64,000 nucleotides of DNA, taken from contig CM044869.1 in NCBI GenBank assembly GCA_024500155.1, forward strand, positions 53,585,898 through 53,649,897, read 5' to 3'. The notes under the pieces were generated by a model. The model had not been told where the DNA came from. It did no database searches and saw only the letters and a program-made list of their open reading frames with translations. The translations under genes and the position numbers were made by a program. Position 1 is the first letter of the stretch. Every line of letters starts with the position of its first letter. Positions 51,071 through 62,825 of this stretch are shown here, one piece after another. This stretch comes from Chenopodium formosanum (Eukaryota; Streptophyta; Magnoliopsida; Caryophyllales; Amaranthaceae).

Positions 51071-52525
51071 TTTTTTTTTCATGGGAAAATCCTTTCTGTA
51101 ATGAGTTTGGTGAGATTCGACCTCTAAAACTCGGAAAACTAGCCAACTACTTTAGCCTCCTATCTCAATGATATTTATATATTAAATTATACCCATGTCG
51201 TAATATAAATCTAATTTGAACTTTATCAACTAAAATAATTGGTATTCCGAATATCCTTTATATTCAAACTCTTATAAGTTACAAGTACTGTACTCTAAAT
51301 ACAGAGTACAATACAAACATGTTGGTGGAATCTATACCTTAATATAGTTACATGGTTGGATCCCAAGATAGGAATTCTTTAGTGAGTTGCTTGTTAAGTG
51401 CATCATTACTAGTCATGTGATATTGTGAGAAGCAACACAAGCTTCAGCCTAGCTAAAGTATATAGACATCACAAGAGCAAAGCAAAAAAATGTTGAGGCT
51501 TTAATCTGACACATACAGCGAGCCTTTGACAGTTATAAAAATATCATTCATTAACTTAACAATCATTCATTGTATAAAGTATTAAAGTATAATTATCACT
51601 TTATCAGCAATGAATAAGAAAGATATAGAAAATGAGAATGTTGCTCCAGATCCGGCACTATGAGATTGTGGAAACTTCCCTTTTAGGTAATTAATAATCA
51701 TTTAGACAATTAGACAGGTAGGTCAACCGCCCCCTTCTTTAATTTTTACAAAACTTTGACCTCATAATTATGCGTAATAATGATACTTGTATTAATAAGA
51801 AATGTACTAACGTATGTTGATCTTATCTCATGATCCCCGCTTCCAGAGAGAAATGCTTAGCAATTGTAACATTAACCATCTTGTTGATAAGTTCATCTCC
51901 TTTCATCAAGGGGCTAATTTGAAGGATTAGTTGTAGAGTTGTAGTTGTACTTGTAATGTAAGTTGTAATCTTGAAAGGAAAGTTGTAGGATTTGTGTGAT
52001 GGTAGTAATGAAAGGTGTGCTACTTGAGCATGAGTCTAGATTTTCATGAGTAAGCACAATTAAGGGTTCGTAGTGTTCGCTTTCTAAAGCAAGTTTTTAT
52101 GACTAAATTAGGTGCAATTAGGGTTGATCAGGTTCAATCAGGTGTAAACACAAGGTGAAATTTGAGATTAATTGGCTCTAGTTAATTTATGTTTAGATAA
52201 TTTTAGGTGAAGAAAATACACCTTAAGTTCAACTTAAACTCGTTAATAAATTCAAGAATGTTTTAAGCCATGGTATATTAGTCTATTAGACGGAATTCAA
52301 TTCATACTTAATTCTTGTTAAACTATTCAATGGTATATAATTGCTCTATACTAATGATGACGTAAAATTAAATTTTTAGGAAACTAGGGTGAGTACGAAA
52401 ATATTTGTTTACAAATTGTTCGAAATATATTCGGTCATAATTTGCTTACTCATGTAGTCATTTGTAAGGTTATATTACTTATATACTCGTATATTGAATA
52501 TTAAAAATTAAACAAGTCAAACTTA
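51071..52525. other. intergenic DNA
   Basis: No gene was recognised. The segment around 51890-52070 ('gttgtagagttgtagttgtacttgtaatg') has LTR-like texture but no readable ends. Confidence 0.35.
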
Positions 52526-52664
52526 GGACCTGTTCTGTTCGGTTTGATTTCAGTTCAGTTCAGTTTCTAATTTCTTTTTCTCATAAACAATTCAGTTCAG
52601 CTCATTTCAATTCAGTTCAGTTTCAGTTTAGTTCAGCTCAATTCAGTAAATCAGAACAAGCCCC
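52526..52664 (-). mobile_element. Tourist-like MITE, CTGAA family (reverse orientation)
   Basis: The left end GGACCTGTTCTGTTC and the right end CAGAACAAGCCCC are flanked by TTA on each side (52523-52525, 52665-52667). The interior is TTCAG repeats, the reverse complement of CTGAA. Confidence 0.7.
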
Positions 52665-53477
52665 TTAATTATACAAATTATTATCTGAATTTTAAGTATA
52701 ATTTTTTTAATAAAATGATGGCTCTTAAGTTTTCTTGTCCCAAATTAACTTCTTAATAGATTGAATATCCAAATACTCTGTACAATTTTTATTTTTTATT
52801 TTTTATTTTTTTTTTTGAAAAACAAATACTCTGTACTATTATAGAGTGAAGATGCATATTGAATTGTGCTCGATTTTTTTTAATGTTAATAGCAAGCTAA
52901 TTTAGCTAACCTCAAATATGTTTTGCAAGCCGGATTTCGAACATATAGTACATTATAAATTTTAAAATTTTTAGCAAAAGTATTTCAAATGATTCAATTT
53001 ATGGCTTGACAATTTTTCTCGTTTAATATGTGCTCGATACATCAAAAAATCAGCATGTTTGAGAGGAAATTAGACCTTCATATAAAATTTGACTTGATCA
53101 ATTGAGATAGGTTAAATAAGTTTCATTTATTTATGCCATTTTTAGCAAAATCGTTGGTCGTTTTAGTTTTTGTTGCTAAAAAACCAAACCTCTCTTTCCA
53201 TTGAGGGAGCCCTTGTGTTATCTCCATGATAAGCAAAGAGGCAAAATCGGCGAACTCTCTACTTTTTACTTAAAGCAATGGTTTCACCTCGAACCATTAT
53301 CTTAAATAATGGATTTACTTATAGACATTGCAAAATCATGCGTTCATTTAAGCCCTTTTTACTTCACCTTAAATTATATATTCAAAAAAATAATTTCATC
53401 CAGTGAAAATAATTTAAGTAAAAAAAGTAAGTAAAAATAATATAAGCTCAATAAAAATCATTAATTTTAAAGAATAA

Positions 53478-53670
53478 GACACTGTTCACTTCACTTTATT
53501 TTAGCTGAATTGAAATTATTTTTACATAAATCATTTTTGTCGAACTTAAATTATTTTACTGAACTTAAATTAATTTACTGAACTAAAATTATTTTTACTG
53601 ATAATCTATTATATTTCTTTTTTAATATTACTGATGTTTACTGAATTGAACTCATTTTACTGAACAGGCC
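53478..53670. mobile_element. Tourist-like MITE, CTGAA family
   Basis: GACACTGTTCACTTCAC at left and CTGAACAGGCC at right are flanked by TAA (53475-53477, 53671-53673). The interior is CTGAACTTAAATTA-type repeats, closest to the copy at 15671-15977. Confidence 0.65.
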
Positions 53671-53690
53671 TAAATATTATAAAGAACATC

Positions 53691-54611
53691 AAGTTTCTGG
53701 TGCGGCTGGCCGCACGGTGCCACATTAGTAACCCCTCCAGTAACCCGTCAAGTAACCCCTCAAGTAACCGCCCGTCAAGTAACCCCTCAAGTAACTCCAC
53801 TTAAGTAACCCGTCAAGTAACCCCACTTAAATAACCCCTAGTAATCCCCTTAGTAACCACTAACCAAGTAAGTAACCCCCCTAGTAACCCCTAACCAAGT
53901 AAGTAACTCCTAATCCTACACCACCTCAAAGCCTTAAACTCCACCACACCACCACGTGCTACACCTCACTCATCACACAAACCACTGCCCCACACCACCA
54001 CCCTACTCCACCAACCCCAAACACCACACCACCTACCCCTAACTCATGCCACCGACCCCTAACCCAGATCCACCCACCTAAAACCATCACCCAAACCCAC
54101 CGTAACCCTAACCGAACCCGAACTCACGCCACCAGCCCCAGCCTCGATACACCACGCCACCACTATTTACCTAACCCACAAACAAACTCAGATCCCAACC
54201 AAACTGGGAAAAAAAAACGAACAAGTACCTTAAAAAGTTAACAATGGTTTTGAATTTCAATTCAAATATGGCTAAAAAGGCTAAATTCGACCATGAAAAC
54301 TCTAGATCTAGCTGAATTTGGCTTAAAAACCTTGAACTTGTTTTCCGGCGACGGAGTACGAGGAGCTCCCTTACCCGCTACCACCGTTGCTCCAGTTAGA
54401 TTGTTTGTGTGGGCTAACTGAATGAGAGAGAAAGAGGAGATAGAGAAGAGAGCTCGGTGAAGGGGGTGATATGGGTGGGCTAACTGGAGAAGAAGAAAAG
54501 AGGAGAGAGATAGAGGAGATAAAGAAGAAAGAGAGGAAGAATTAAAAAAAAAATAAAAAAATAATTATATTTGGGCTGGTCGTATGGTGCGGCCAGCCGC
54601 ATATGAAACTT
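53691..54611. mobile_element. TIR element with GTGCGGCTGGCCGCAC ends and a 12-mer array
   Basis: The left end AAGTTTCTGGTGCGGCTGG then CCGCAC and the right end GTGCGGCCAGCCGCATATG then AAACTT are inverted. The termini are themselves palindromic (GCGGCTGGCCGC). From about 53725 to 53910 there is a degenerate array of AGTAACCCCTCA. The interior is unusually C-rich on the plus strand (CCACC, AACCC), followed by an A/G-rich segment. No transposase is visible and the family is unassigned, possibly MULE-like. Confidence 0.65.
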
Positions 54612-54687
54612 AGTTTTTAAGAATTAGTCAAAATAATTTCAATTTAGTAAAAATTAATTTTAGTTTAGTAAGATTAATTTGAATTTA

Positions 54688-54977
54688 GGGCTTGTTTGGT
54701 TGACAAAGGAATTAATTTCCTATGGGCATTTGTATTCATGGGAATTAGAATCCCACATCAAATTTCCTAGGAATTTATTAAACTTGTTTGGTTGTTATAT
54801 GGGTATTTACAAATCATGGAAATTTTGAATTACCAAGATGGGTGTGGGAATTGGAAATTTCCATGATTTTACACTTCCAACATTCTCACTTTTTATTGTC
54901 TACCAAATAAGCCTTTTATTTCAAAATTCATCGGAATTTTCAATTCCTCCATTTTTTGTCTGTAATCAAACAACCCT
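54688..54977. mobile_element. Tourist-like MITE
   Basis: The ends GGGCTTGTTTGGTTGAC and GTAATCAAACAACCCT are inverted and flanked by TTA (54685-54687, 54978-54980). The 290-bp interior is built of ATGGAAATT/AATTTCC motifs. Typical PIF/Harbinger MITE. Confidence 0.75.
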
Positions 54978-55444
54978 TTAATATAAGTATTTTAAATTTA
55001 GCCAAAAAAAAAAAAATTAGTTGGTAAAAATAATTTAAATTCATCATATAACTAATCTATAAAGCTAAACTTTTAGCCATGTCACGAGGCAGCGACACTC
55101 GCTTTGCCAAGTGTCGTGCCACGTTGAATCGATTTAAATAGAGTTCATAAGATAAAAAAGTTAGTTTAGAATTATATTTGGATAGAAATTTAGGATAAAA
55201 TTGTTAGTTTTGAGTTTTATTTACGATAAAATACCAATATTTCAGATGTACAGTACAAATTGAATTATAATTTTATTCAAAAAAATATTAGATTAAATTC
55301 TCAAAACTTATCATATAAATTTATTTTTTATATCATAATATTTTTTAGAGCGAATGAATAGTACAAAGCGTAAAACATCCATTTATAATATATATTAATC
55401 GGTTAAAATAATATACTTCACAATTTAATAGAATTTTATTACTA

Positions 55445-56545
55445 CTAGTTTGTGTCGATCTCGCGCGATGCCCAGGTTGTTTATTAAATTTTAAGATAAA
55501 TTTTTTATCTATATGTCAAATTTTAAAATATATAATTGATACAAATTTACTTAGGAATTGATGTGCTTTTGTGACGATTTACTATCTAGTAGGCATGTAA
55601 TGACTAATATAATGTTGGTGGAAATGTTCAATTTAATACATTAAAAAAAATTTAGCAAAAAATAAATTAAATAAAATAAATGTTCAAAGCCCGTTGGGTT
55701 GACCGAACCCATAACTTTGGGCAAGGGTTGAACATTTCTTGACTCATAACCTGAAGTGACCTAATTCGAGATGACTCATAATCCGATCCTAATTGACAGG
55801 TCTACGTAGTAATAAAATTCTATTAATTGTGAAGTATATTATTTTAAACCGATTAGTATATATTATAAATGGATGTTTTACGCTTTGAACTAAATCCTTC
55901 GCTCTAAAAAAATATTATGATATAAAAAATAGATTTATAGGATAATTTTTGAGAATTATAATCTAATATTTTTTTTGAATAAAATTATAAATCAATTTAT
56001 ACATCTGAAATATTGGTATTTTATCGAAAATAAAATTCTAAACTAACAATTTTATCCTAAAATTCTATCCAAATAGAATTCTAAAAGAACTTTTTTATCT
56101 TATGAAGTCTATTTAAATCTATCCAACGTGACACGACACTTAGCGAAAAAAGTTGGAACGCCAAGTTTCGTTGTCTCGTTACCTGACTAAAAGTTTAACT
56201 TTATATATTAGTTATTAGATAAGGCCTCTTTGATTTTTTTTTTTCCTTTTAATTTGTATAAAATTCTAAACCAAAAGCTTTATTAAAATAAAACTGTAAA
56301 ATAACTTTATTATCCTATTAAATCTATCCAAATTTTATTGAAAATAAAACTTTACAATAACTTTTTTATCCTAATAAATCTATCCAACTTTTTTATCTTA
56401 TTAAAAATAATTCAAATAAATCATACGTGCCATACTTTTAATTAATTGCTGCCTACATGGCGCAACACTTGGCAAAAGTTTTAATGCCAAATGTCGTTGT
56501 CTCGTGACTTGGCTAAAAGTTTTGCTTTATATATTAGTTATATGA
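55445..56545 (-). mobile_element. inner Helitron of the same family, nested in the outer one
   Basis: On the minus strand it begins A|TCATATAACTAATATATAA at 56545 and ends CGACACAAA then CTAG|T at 55445. The two flanks of the outer element rejoin cleanly as ATTACTA|TGTAGACC, compared with ATTACTACGTAGACC in the inner copy itself. Insertion was therefore between A and T without duplication. Its 5' portion is partly duplicated: a second 5' terminus (AACTAATATATAAAGTTAAA) lies near 56213. The mixed orientations create roughly 400-bp inverted arms (55044-55444 versus 55805-56220). Confidence 0.75.
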
Positions 56546-56773
56546 TGTAGACCTGTTAATTAGGGTTAGGTCATGAGTCATCTCGGATTGGGTCACTTCA
56601 GGTTACGAGTCCAGAAATATTCAATCTTGTCCAAAGTTTTGGGTTCGGGTCTACCCAACAGGTTTTGAACATTTATTTTATTTAATTTATTTTTGCTAAA
56701 ATTTTTGTTTTTTTAATGTATTAATTCGAACATTTCCACCAAACTTTTTATTAGTCATTAGATGCCTACTAGA

Positions 56774-57457
56774 TAGGGGTGAACATGGTTTAGTTTGGTG
56801 CGGTTTGAGTCCAAACCAAACCAAACCAAACCGCAAAATACGGTTTGGTAAATTTTTCAAACCAAACCAAACCATATTAGTATTGAAACCAAACCCAACC
56901 AAACCAAACCGTAATAATACGGTTTGGTGCGGTTTGGTTTGCGGTTTATGATGAGATGTATTTTTTTCCAAAAATTGTCAAATAATACTTCATTAATTTA
57001 TAATAAAGCTTAAATAAGTAGCCCAAATGGATTAAATTGTACTACAAAGTTACAATAAAAAATAACAATCAACTAATCAAGTGCTAACACATAATAAAAA
57101 TAATACATAACAATAAAATATTCATATGGAGGACTACATTATAGTCATTAATTATAGAGTATTAACCTTATAGTTTTTATCTATTTTTCATGGGTTTTTT
57201 TTATTTATTCTTTATTATTTTTTTAATAGATAATAAAAAAAAAATTATTTAAAAAATATATAAATATTAAAATACGGTTTATTTGTTTACGGTTTGGTCT
57301 GGTTTATAATATTTGCAAAACCAAACCAAACCATAAACCATATTTAAAAAAAATTGAGACCAAACCGCAATTTTATAAACCGTAAATCAAACCAAACCGC
57401 TAAAATGCGGTTTGGTCTGATTTGGTTACGGTCCAGACCAAACTGTGTACAGCCCTA
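56774..57457. mobile_element. non-autonomous hAT-like element with AAACC repeats
   Basis: The ends TAGGGGTGAACA and TGTACAGCCCTA are inverted. The exact 8-bp duplication CTACTAGA lies at 56766-56773 and 57458-57465. Both ends carry runs of CCAAACCAAACCGC/GCGGTTTGGTTTGG around an AT-rich core. The 56696-56971 minus frame is an artefact of these repeats. Confidence 0.85.
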
Positions 57458-57742
57458 CTACTAGATAGCAAATCATCACAAAATCACATTAATTCCTAAC
57501 TAATTTTGTATCAATAATATATTTTAAAATTTAACATATAGATTAAAAATTAATCTTAAAATACAATTAACAACCCGGAACATCGATAGGACACAAAACT
57601 AGTCAATAATAATAAATTTAAGTAAACAAAGGGTTAAAATTTTGCCATTTACGAGTTACTCGTACAACTTTACACAAACCAGTCCCACTTTCGCACCAAA
57701 CCAAAACCACACTCGCAACTCTCTCCTCCTCCGCCGCCGCAA

Positions 57743-58318
57743 ATGGCGTTCCTCCGAGCACGCACCACCCTCCTAACCACCCTCCGCCGCACCTTCTCTT
57801 CCTCCCACTCAACCCCCATCAACGAAACCAAACCCCCAAAAATGGCCGACTATCTCCTAACCAACGATCTCGCCTCCCAAATCGGCACTTCAATGCCCAT
57901 CTCAATGATGCGAATCGGAACCTTAATCCACAACATCGAGCTCCGACCCAGTGAAGGGGGCAAGCTCGTCCGCTCTGCCGGCACCGTTGCTAAAATCCTC
58001 AAGGAACCCTCGTCCACCCGCCGCGTCCTGGTTCGCCTCCCTTCTGGGGTTAGCAAGCTTATTGATACCCGATGTCGCGCTACAATTGGGTCTGTTTCGA
58101 ACCCGTCTCATGGGGCGAAGAAGCTCAAGAAAGCTGGGAATAGTCGGTGGCTTGGAAGAAGACCGGTGGTTCGTGGTGTTGCTATGAACCCTATTGATCA
58201 TCCTCACGGTGGTGGTGAAGGGAAGAGTAAAGGGCATTTGTCTGTTTCTCCTTGGGGTAAGCCTACTAAAGGTGGGTATAAGACTGCTTGTCCTAAGAAG
58301 AAGAATCGCCTTATTTAG
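57743..58318 (+). CDS. mitochondrial ribosomal protein L2, C-terminal half (nuclear gene)
   Basis: An uninterrupted 191-residue frame. Residues 1-33 are rich in Arg/Ser/Thr and almost lack acidic residues (MAFLRARTTLLTTLRRTFSS), as expected for a mitochondrial targeting presequence. The remainder matches the C-terminal SH3-like/RNA-binding half of bacterial-type L2: residues 58-120 (IGTLIHNIELRPSEGGKLVR, then SAGTVAKIL) and the conserved NPIDHPHGGGEGKSKG (149-164) with the histidine region that approaches the peptidyl-transferase centre, then WGKPTKGGYKT. The N-terminal half of L2 is absent, and no upstream exon encodes it. In many eudicots the mitochondrial rpl2 gene is split, with the 3' part moved to the nucleus, and this gene fits that part. 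An in-frame ATG at residue 34 is an alternative start but would drop the presequence. Codon use is more GC-rich than the surrounding DNA. Confidence 0.93.
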   Translation: MAFLRARTTLLTTLRRTFSSSHSTPINETKPPKMADYLLTNDLASQIGTSMPISMMRIGTLIHNIELRPSEGGKLVRSAGTVAKILKEPSSTRRVLVRLPSGVSKLIDTRCRATIGSVSNPSHGAKKLKKAGNSRWLGRRPVVRGVAMNPIDHPHGGGEGKSKGHLSVSPWGKPTKGGYKTACPKKKNRLI

Positions 58319-58536
58319 GATCCATTGATTTTGGGTAAGTTTTATTTTTGTTGGATAATTTGGTAAATTTTTTGTTTTTGGTGAATTTGATTTGATATGA
58401 ATTTTGCTGCTCTTGTGAGGATGTGATTATACGAAGAAAGTTTTAATTTTGAGGTTTTTTTATTTATTTTTTATGTTGAAGTTATAATTATTATTTGGTT
58501 CTGTAGTTATTTTTATTTAAGCTGGTGGACTTTGGT
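58319..58536. other. 3' flank of the mitochondrial L2 gene
   Basis: T-rich, probably the 3' UTR and terminator region. No further coding exon was identified. Confidence 0.4.
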
Positions 58537-61500
58537 TGTTTAGTTCAGTTCAGTGATAAGTGGGGTTCTTTGTTTGTGATTGAGAATGTTTAAATTATTC
58601 TTATTTATGGGATTAAGGCTTTGATTGATGGATTTGTTTGTGATTGAGAATATTTTACTTTTTCCTATATTTGGTGTTTGGTATCATGAAAAATGATTTG
58701 AATGCACTGAATTCAATTCGAGCCCGTCGAATATCTGAACTTGATCTTAATTTCATTGTGGAGGGAGGAAGTTTATTTTGGTGATTGGAGAATAAGGGGT
58801 GAATTAGAAGAAGATGGCGTGGAGATTAGTTGAGGAGGGATTTGAAATGACATTGGCTGCTGATCTAGCTGAAATGTCATGGATCATTCACATTCCGGAT
58901 TTACAAAGAAAGGTTGATTATATGCATGGAGATTAGTTTTGGTTTTACATTGCCCCGTTTTTGTAAAGTTCTTAGCTTGATCTTCGGGTTTTTGTTCCTA
59001 TCTTAATTGAGAATGCCTTGTATGAGTATGATGATCAATTGGGAGCTTATTGTATGAAGGCAATCATGCTTAATTTTGGTAGGATCTGACAGCTTGACAG
59101 TGAGTTATGCCAGCCTGCCAGGAGATAGACTGCTAGAGGCTGAGCTATAATTAAGCTATAATTATCGTTTCGTTTCTCTAGTGAATTTTGGTTGTTCAAT
59201 TCAGTTTAGTGATTGGTGGAGTTCTTTGTGACTGGCATTGCTTAAAATTTTCCTAATTTGGTGTTTGATATGAAGGAAGTGATTTGAAAGTGTTGAGTTT
59301 GATTCAAGGCGGTCGAATTTAGGAAGCTTTGGATGTTTTATTTTGAAAAAAAAGGGATGAAAATTAGGAGAATAATGTAGGGTGATTAATGGAGGAGGGG
59401 TCTGAAATCCAAATAACATAGGCTGCTTAATCCAACTGAAATGTCATGAATCATTTACATTTTGGTTTTACAAAAAAAGGTTGGTCTAGTACTCTAGTTT
59501 TACATGCCTAATTATTAGTTTTGGTTATATTTCACCCTTTTGTTTTCTGTTTTCACTGTAAGGATGGAGATGGAAATTTTTTCAAAATTGTAAGATTCCC
59601 ACTGTAACTTACTCTGTACCTTCTTTTGGTTCCTATGGCACCCTGTTTTCTGGTCTCTCAACTGATTGATTTCTGTTGGGGTCTTTTGGTTCCTATGGCA
59701 CCCTTTTTTTCTGGTCCTCTTATATAAATGCTTTAACATCACTAGTTCCTTGTTTCTTTCAGCTGCTAATAAGTATTAAATACATTGGATTTGATGATTT
59801 TAGATAATGATTCTTTTGACTTCCTTCACGGCAATAGGGAATTAGGGATAGAGTTGGGTTGGTTAGTTGCAATGCACACAGACATTTATGTGCTGTAAGA
59901 TGTGGTGATTCTAGTTTCAATACTTGTGGGAGTTGCCTACTTGGGGTTCCTTTAGATTATGGTTCTTGACCTTTTTTTTACTTACTAGCTGTGGGAGCAG
60001 TCCCCCCAATTTTGCGAAAGTAAACTTTGGGAAATGCTAATCGCGGTTGGTGAAGGTTGATTAAAATGCATGGTGGTTAGAGCATAATTCACCTAATCGA
60101 TATCAGTGAGGATGTTTTTATGATCAACATTAGTGAATGATCATGTTTATTGGATATGGACTCAAGGTATTCTATGAAAAGCATTATTGGATAGTTGACA
60201 GTATGACCCTCTAGTCAAACAAAAGAATTCACGAATGAAATAATCAGTGATTATTATATCTGAAACAGATGAAACATTATAAGAAATCTAATTGTAGGAA
60301 TTAAATAATCGATCTTGTCCTGGGAGATGTTTTAATTGATTTAACTTGTTTGATTTCCCTCTCCTTGTCTTGCGATATTGCCACAATTCCTGTAGATTAG
60401 AAGGAGGAGCAAAGATTAATAAGCTCACATTGGCTGGTAAATTCTTGAGGACGATTATGCAAAATGGTTTACAACAAACATTCATGTTCTCTCTCCTAGC
60501 TTCTTTCTCCTCATTTAAGTTCCAAAAGAGAAGTAAGCCAGGTTGTTTTTATTCATTTTCAGGGATCTTTCTACAAAGATTTCATATGGAGCGACTTCGA
60601 GATTTCACCGTCTAATATGAGATTTAATTGGATCACGCTACAAGAAACTCGTAGTTGATGTTATATTTCCTCTATTGAAGTGAGTAGATTAAGATATCAT
60701 TCTTCCCTTTGCCATGCTTAATTCCTGCAGAATGGGCTGTTAAATAATTATTACGGAAGTATTATTTAAGCTATCGGGTTAGTATTAGTGGGGTTTTTTG
60801 TTTGTGATTGGGAGTGTTTTTTTTTTTTTGTCTAATTTGGTGTTTGACATGATAGAAATTTGAAATTTGATCTCAAATTCATTGTAGAGGGAGCTTTGGG
60901 AGTTTTATATTGGTTTTTGGATGCCAAGGGGTGAACATTAGGAGAAAAAGGTGTGGAGATTAGTGGAGGGGTTTTTAATCAAAATGACATGGGCTACTAA
61001 TCTAACTGAAATATCATGGATCATTCACATTTTGATTTACAAAGGGAGTTTGGTTTGGTGTAACATGCATTATTTTATTGAGCCTTGTTAGGCAAACTGT
61101 TACTTTTGGTTTAGTATTTGTGAAGTTCTTTGCTTGATCATTGAGTTTCTAATCATATCGTAATTGGGAGTGATTTGTATGAGTATGATGATCAAATATT
61201 TGCTCGTTATCTAGCAGCTTATAGTGAAGATAGTTGTGTTTAGTTCTGGTAGGAGCTGGTCGTGAGTTATGCAAGGAGCTAGAGGCTGAGATGTAAGTGG
61301 TGCCCCCTAAGGCCTTTTTGAAAAAAGGTTGCAACGATTGATGCTTCAAATTCAGGTCTTTAAGTAACATTTATGTTATATGGAAAGCAGATTGGGGGTA
61401 TCTGTATTATTTTATAGAAAGATCAATTGATGGTGAAAATTCCATACTGTAACTGAAAGTCATAGGTGATGTCTTTGTGCATGCATTAGCTGAGGATCAA

Positions 61501-62480
61501 GATAGTGTGCTGAGTTTTTAATGATTTTGTGACTAGCGCATTTAGCCCAAATGTTTTCTGTTGCTTCTTTTTTGTTTATCATTATAAGGTTGGAGAATTG
61601 TTCCCAATTTTAAAGATTCCCCTTGTCACGGATTCCTCCTGAGTGATTTTGTAGGGGCCTATTGGTTTCTATGGTGCCCTTTTCCTGACCCTCATCTCTG
61701 GGTTCTTTTGGTACATAGGAAATATTATGCTTTGGATGAACTTTGATTATATTACTCTTTTGACTTCCTTTGCGGAAATAGGGAATCAGGGATAGGGTTG
61801 GGTTGTTTGTTTTAATGCACACAGTCAATTGTTTGTTATAAGATGTGATTATAGCTTGATAACTTGTGACTTTGTGAGAGTTGCCTACGTGGGGATCTTC
61901 TCGATTATGATTCTTTTGACCTTTTTACTTATCTATGGGAATCTAGGATAGGGGTATTGTTACTTTGACACACACTCATACGATGGTTTATAATAAGATG
62001 TCAAGTGATTACTCTTAACAAGAAATATGAGTTGCCTAGAATAGATTTCTTTGGTCACCATTGACTTCAACGATGGTAATTTATAGAAGTAATAGAGGCT
62101 TCAAAAGGTTGCAAAAATGGACCTAATAGAAACATTTGAGTGTGGTGGAAAAGCCTTAAAAGAGAACACACAATCATTACGCGGGAGGTATTTTTGTGGG
62201 TGGGATATTAAATATTTGTATTAAAGATCTATTGATGGCCAGTGTTTCTTATTGAGGATTTTGATTTTTTGTGATCAGGCATGCGCTAGTAGATTATCAA
62301 GATATTGTAGTAAACATTCTATGTTTCCTAGTTTATTGGATGCCATTTACGCTAATGGTTTCTGTGTGTAAATAGAATGTAGTGCTGAGATGTGTGGAGG
62401 TGATTTTTGTTCCTTTTGTGAGGGATCTTGTGACTTCATGATTTCACTTTCTAATATGGGATACTTTTGGATCACGCAAC
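58537..62480 (+). repeat. diverged tandem copies of a non-coding unit
   Basis: Three copies in direct orientation begin near 58537, 59188 and 60766. Shared landmarks include TTCTTTGT(TT)GTGA, CTAATTTGGTGTTTG(A/G)(C/T)AT, GAAATGTCATG(G/A)ATCATT followed by (C/T)ACATT, GTGAGTTATGC(C/A)A and CTAGAGGCTGAG. In copies 2 and 3, GG(T/C)(G/T)CCCTTTT and (T/G)GCGGAAATAGGGAAT follow in the same order. Copy 1 is only about 650 bp; copies 2 and 3 are about 1.6-1.7 kb. Many stops; short frames such as 59201-59419, 60346-60615 and 61149-61370 do not extend between copies. Confidence 0.65.
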
Positions 62481-62825
62481 AGAGATGGCTTGTATTTCAC
62501 TTCATGAGTTTACCAATGTTTCAGATTATGCTTCTTTTGGGGAGTTGAGTATAGGAATAGGATTGGCTTGTATTCACTTATACACATCTTTTAACAAATT
62601 ATGTATTAAGATGGCTGACTTTAGTTGCCTTTGTAATAATATAATCCATGAGAAGTTACTCGGTAAAGGCTTGGAATTCTCGCATCTTATGTACCTCAAA
62701 CTGTTTTAATTTCCTGAAAGCGTTGTTTGTATTTAATATTCTGCAATGCATCTCGATCCCTCAAAAAGACAACACCCTTTTTTCTTGAGAACTGCTTCAT
62801 GCCTTTACTGCATATGAATTCACTA
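62481..62825. other. intergenic DNA
   Basis: Trails out of the tandem repeat. The frame 62467-62709 contains no recognisable domain and overlaps repeat-derived sequence. Confidence 0.35.

Larger units (their letters stand above)
55044..57602 (+). mobile_element. outer non-autonomous Helitron, split by two later insertions
   Basis: It begins A|TCATATAACTAATCTATAA at 55044 and ends with a decayed hairpin (AACCCGGAACATCGATAGG), ACACAAAA and CTAG|T at 57602. After removing the inner Helitron (55445-56545) and the hAT element with its duplicated target (56774-57465), it is about 766 bp, matching the core length of the inner copy. No coding capacity. Its 3' end lies 140 bp upstream of the mitochondrial L2 start codon. 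Confidence 0.75.

Noticed and set aside
55044..56220. A single palindromic foldback transposon
   Set aside because: First read as one inverted-repeat element, but the A|TC and CTAG|T junctions show two Helitrons in opposite orientation, one inside the other.
57618..58237. Minus-strand and alternative plus-strand frames over the mitochondrial L2 gene
   Set aside because: They overlap a well-conserved coding frame and have no recognisable content.
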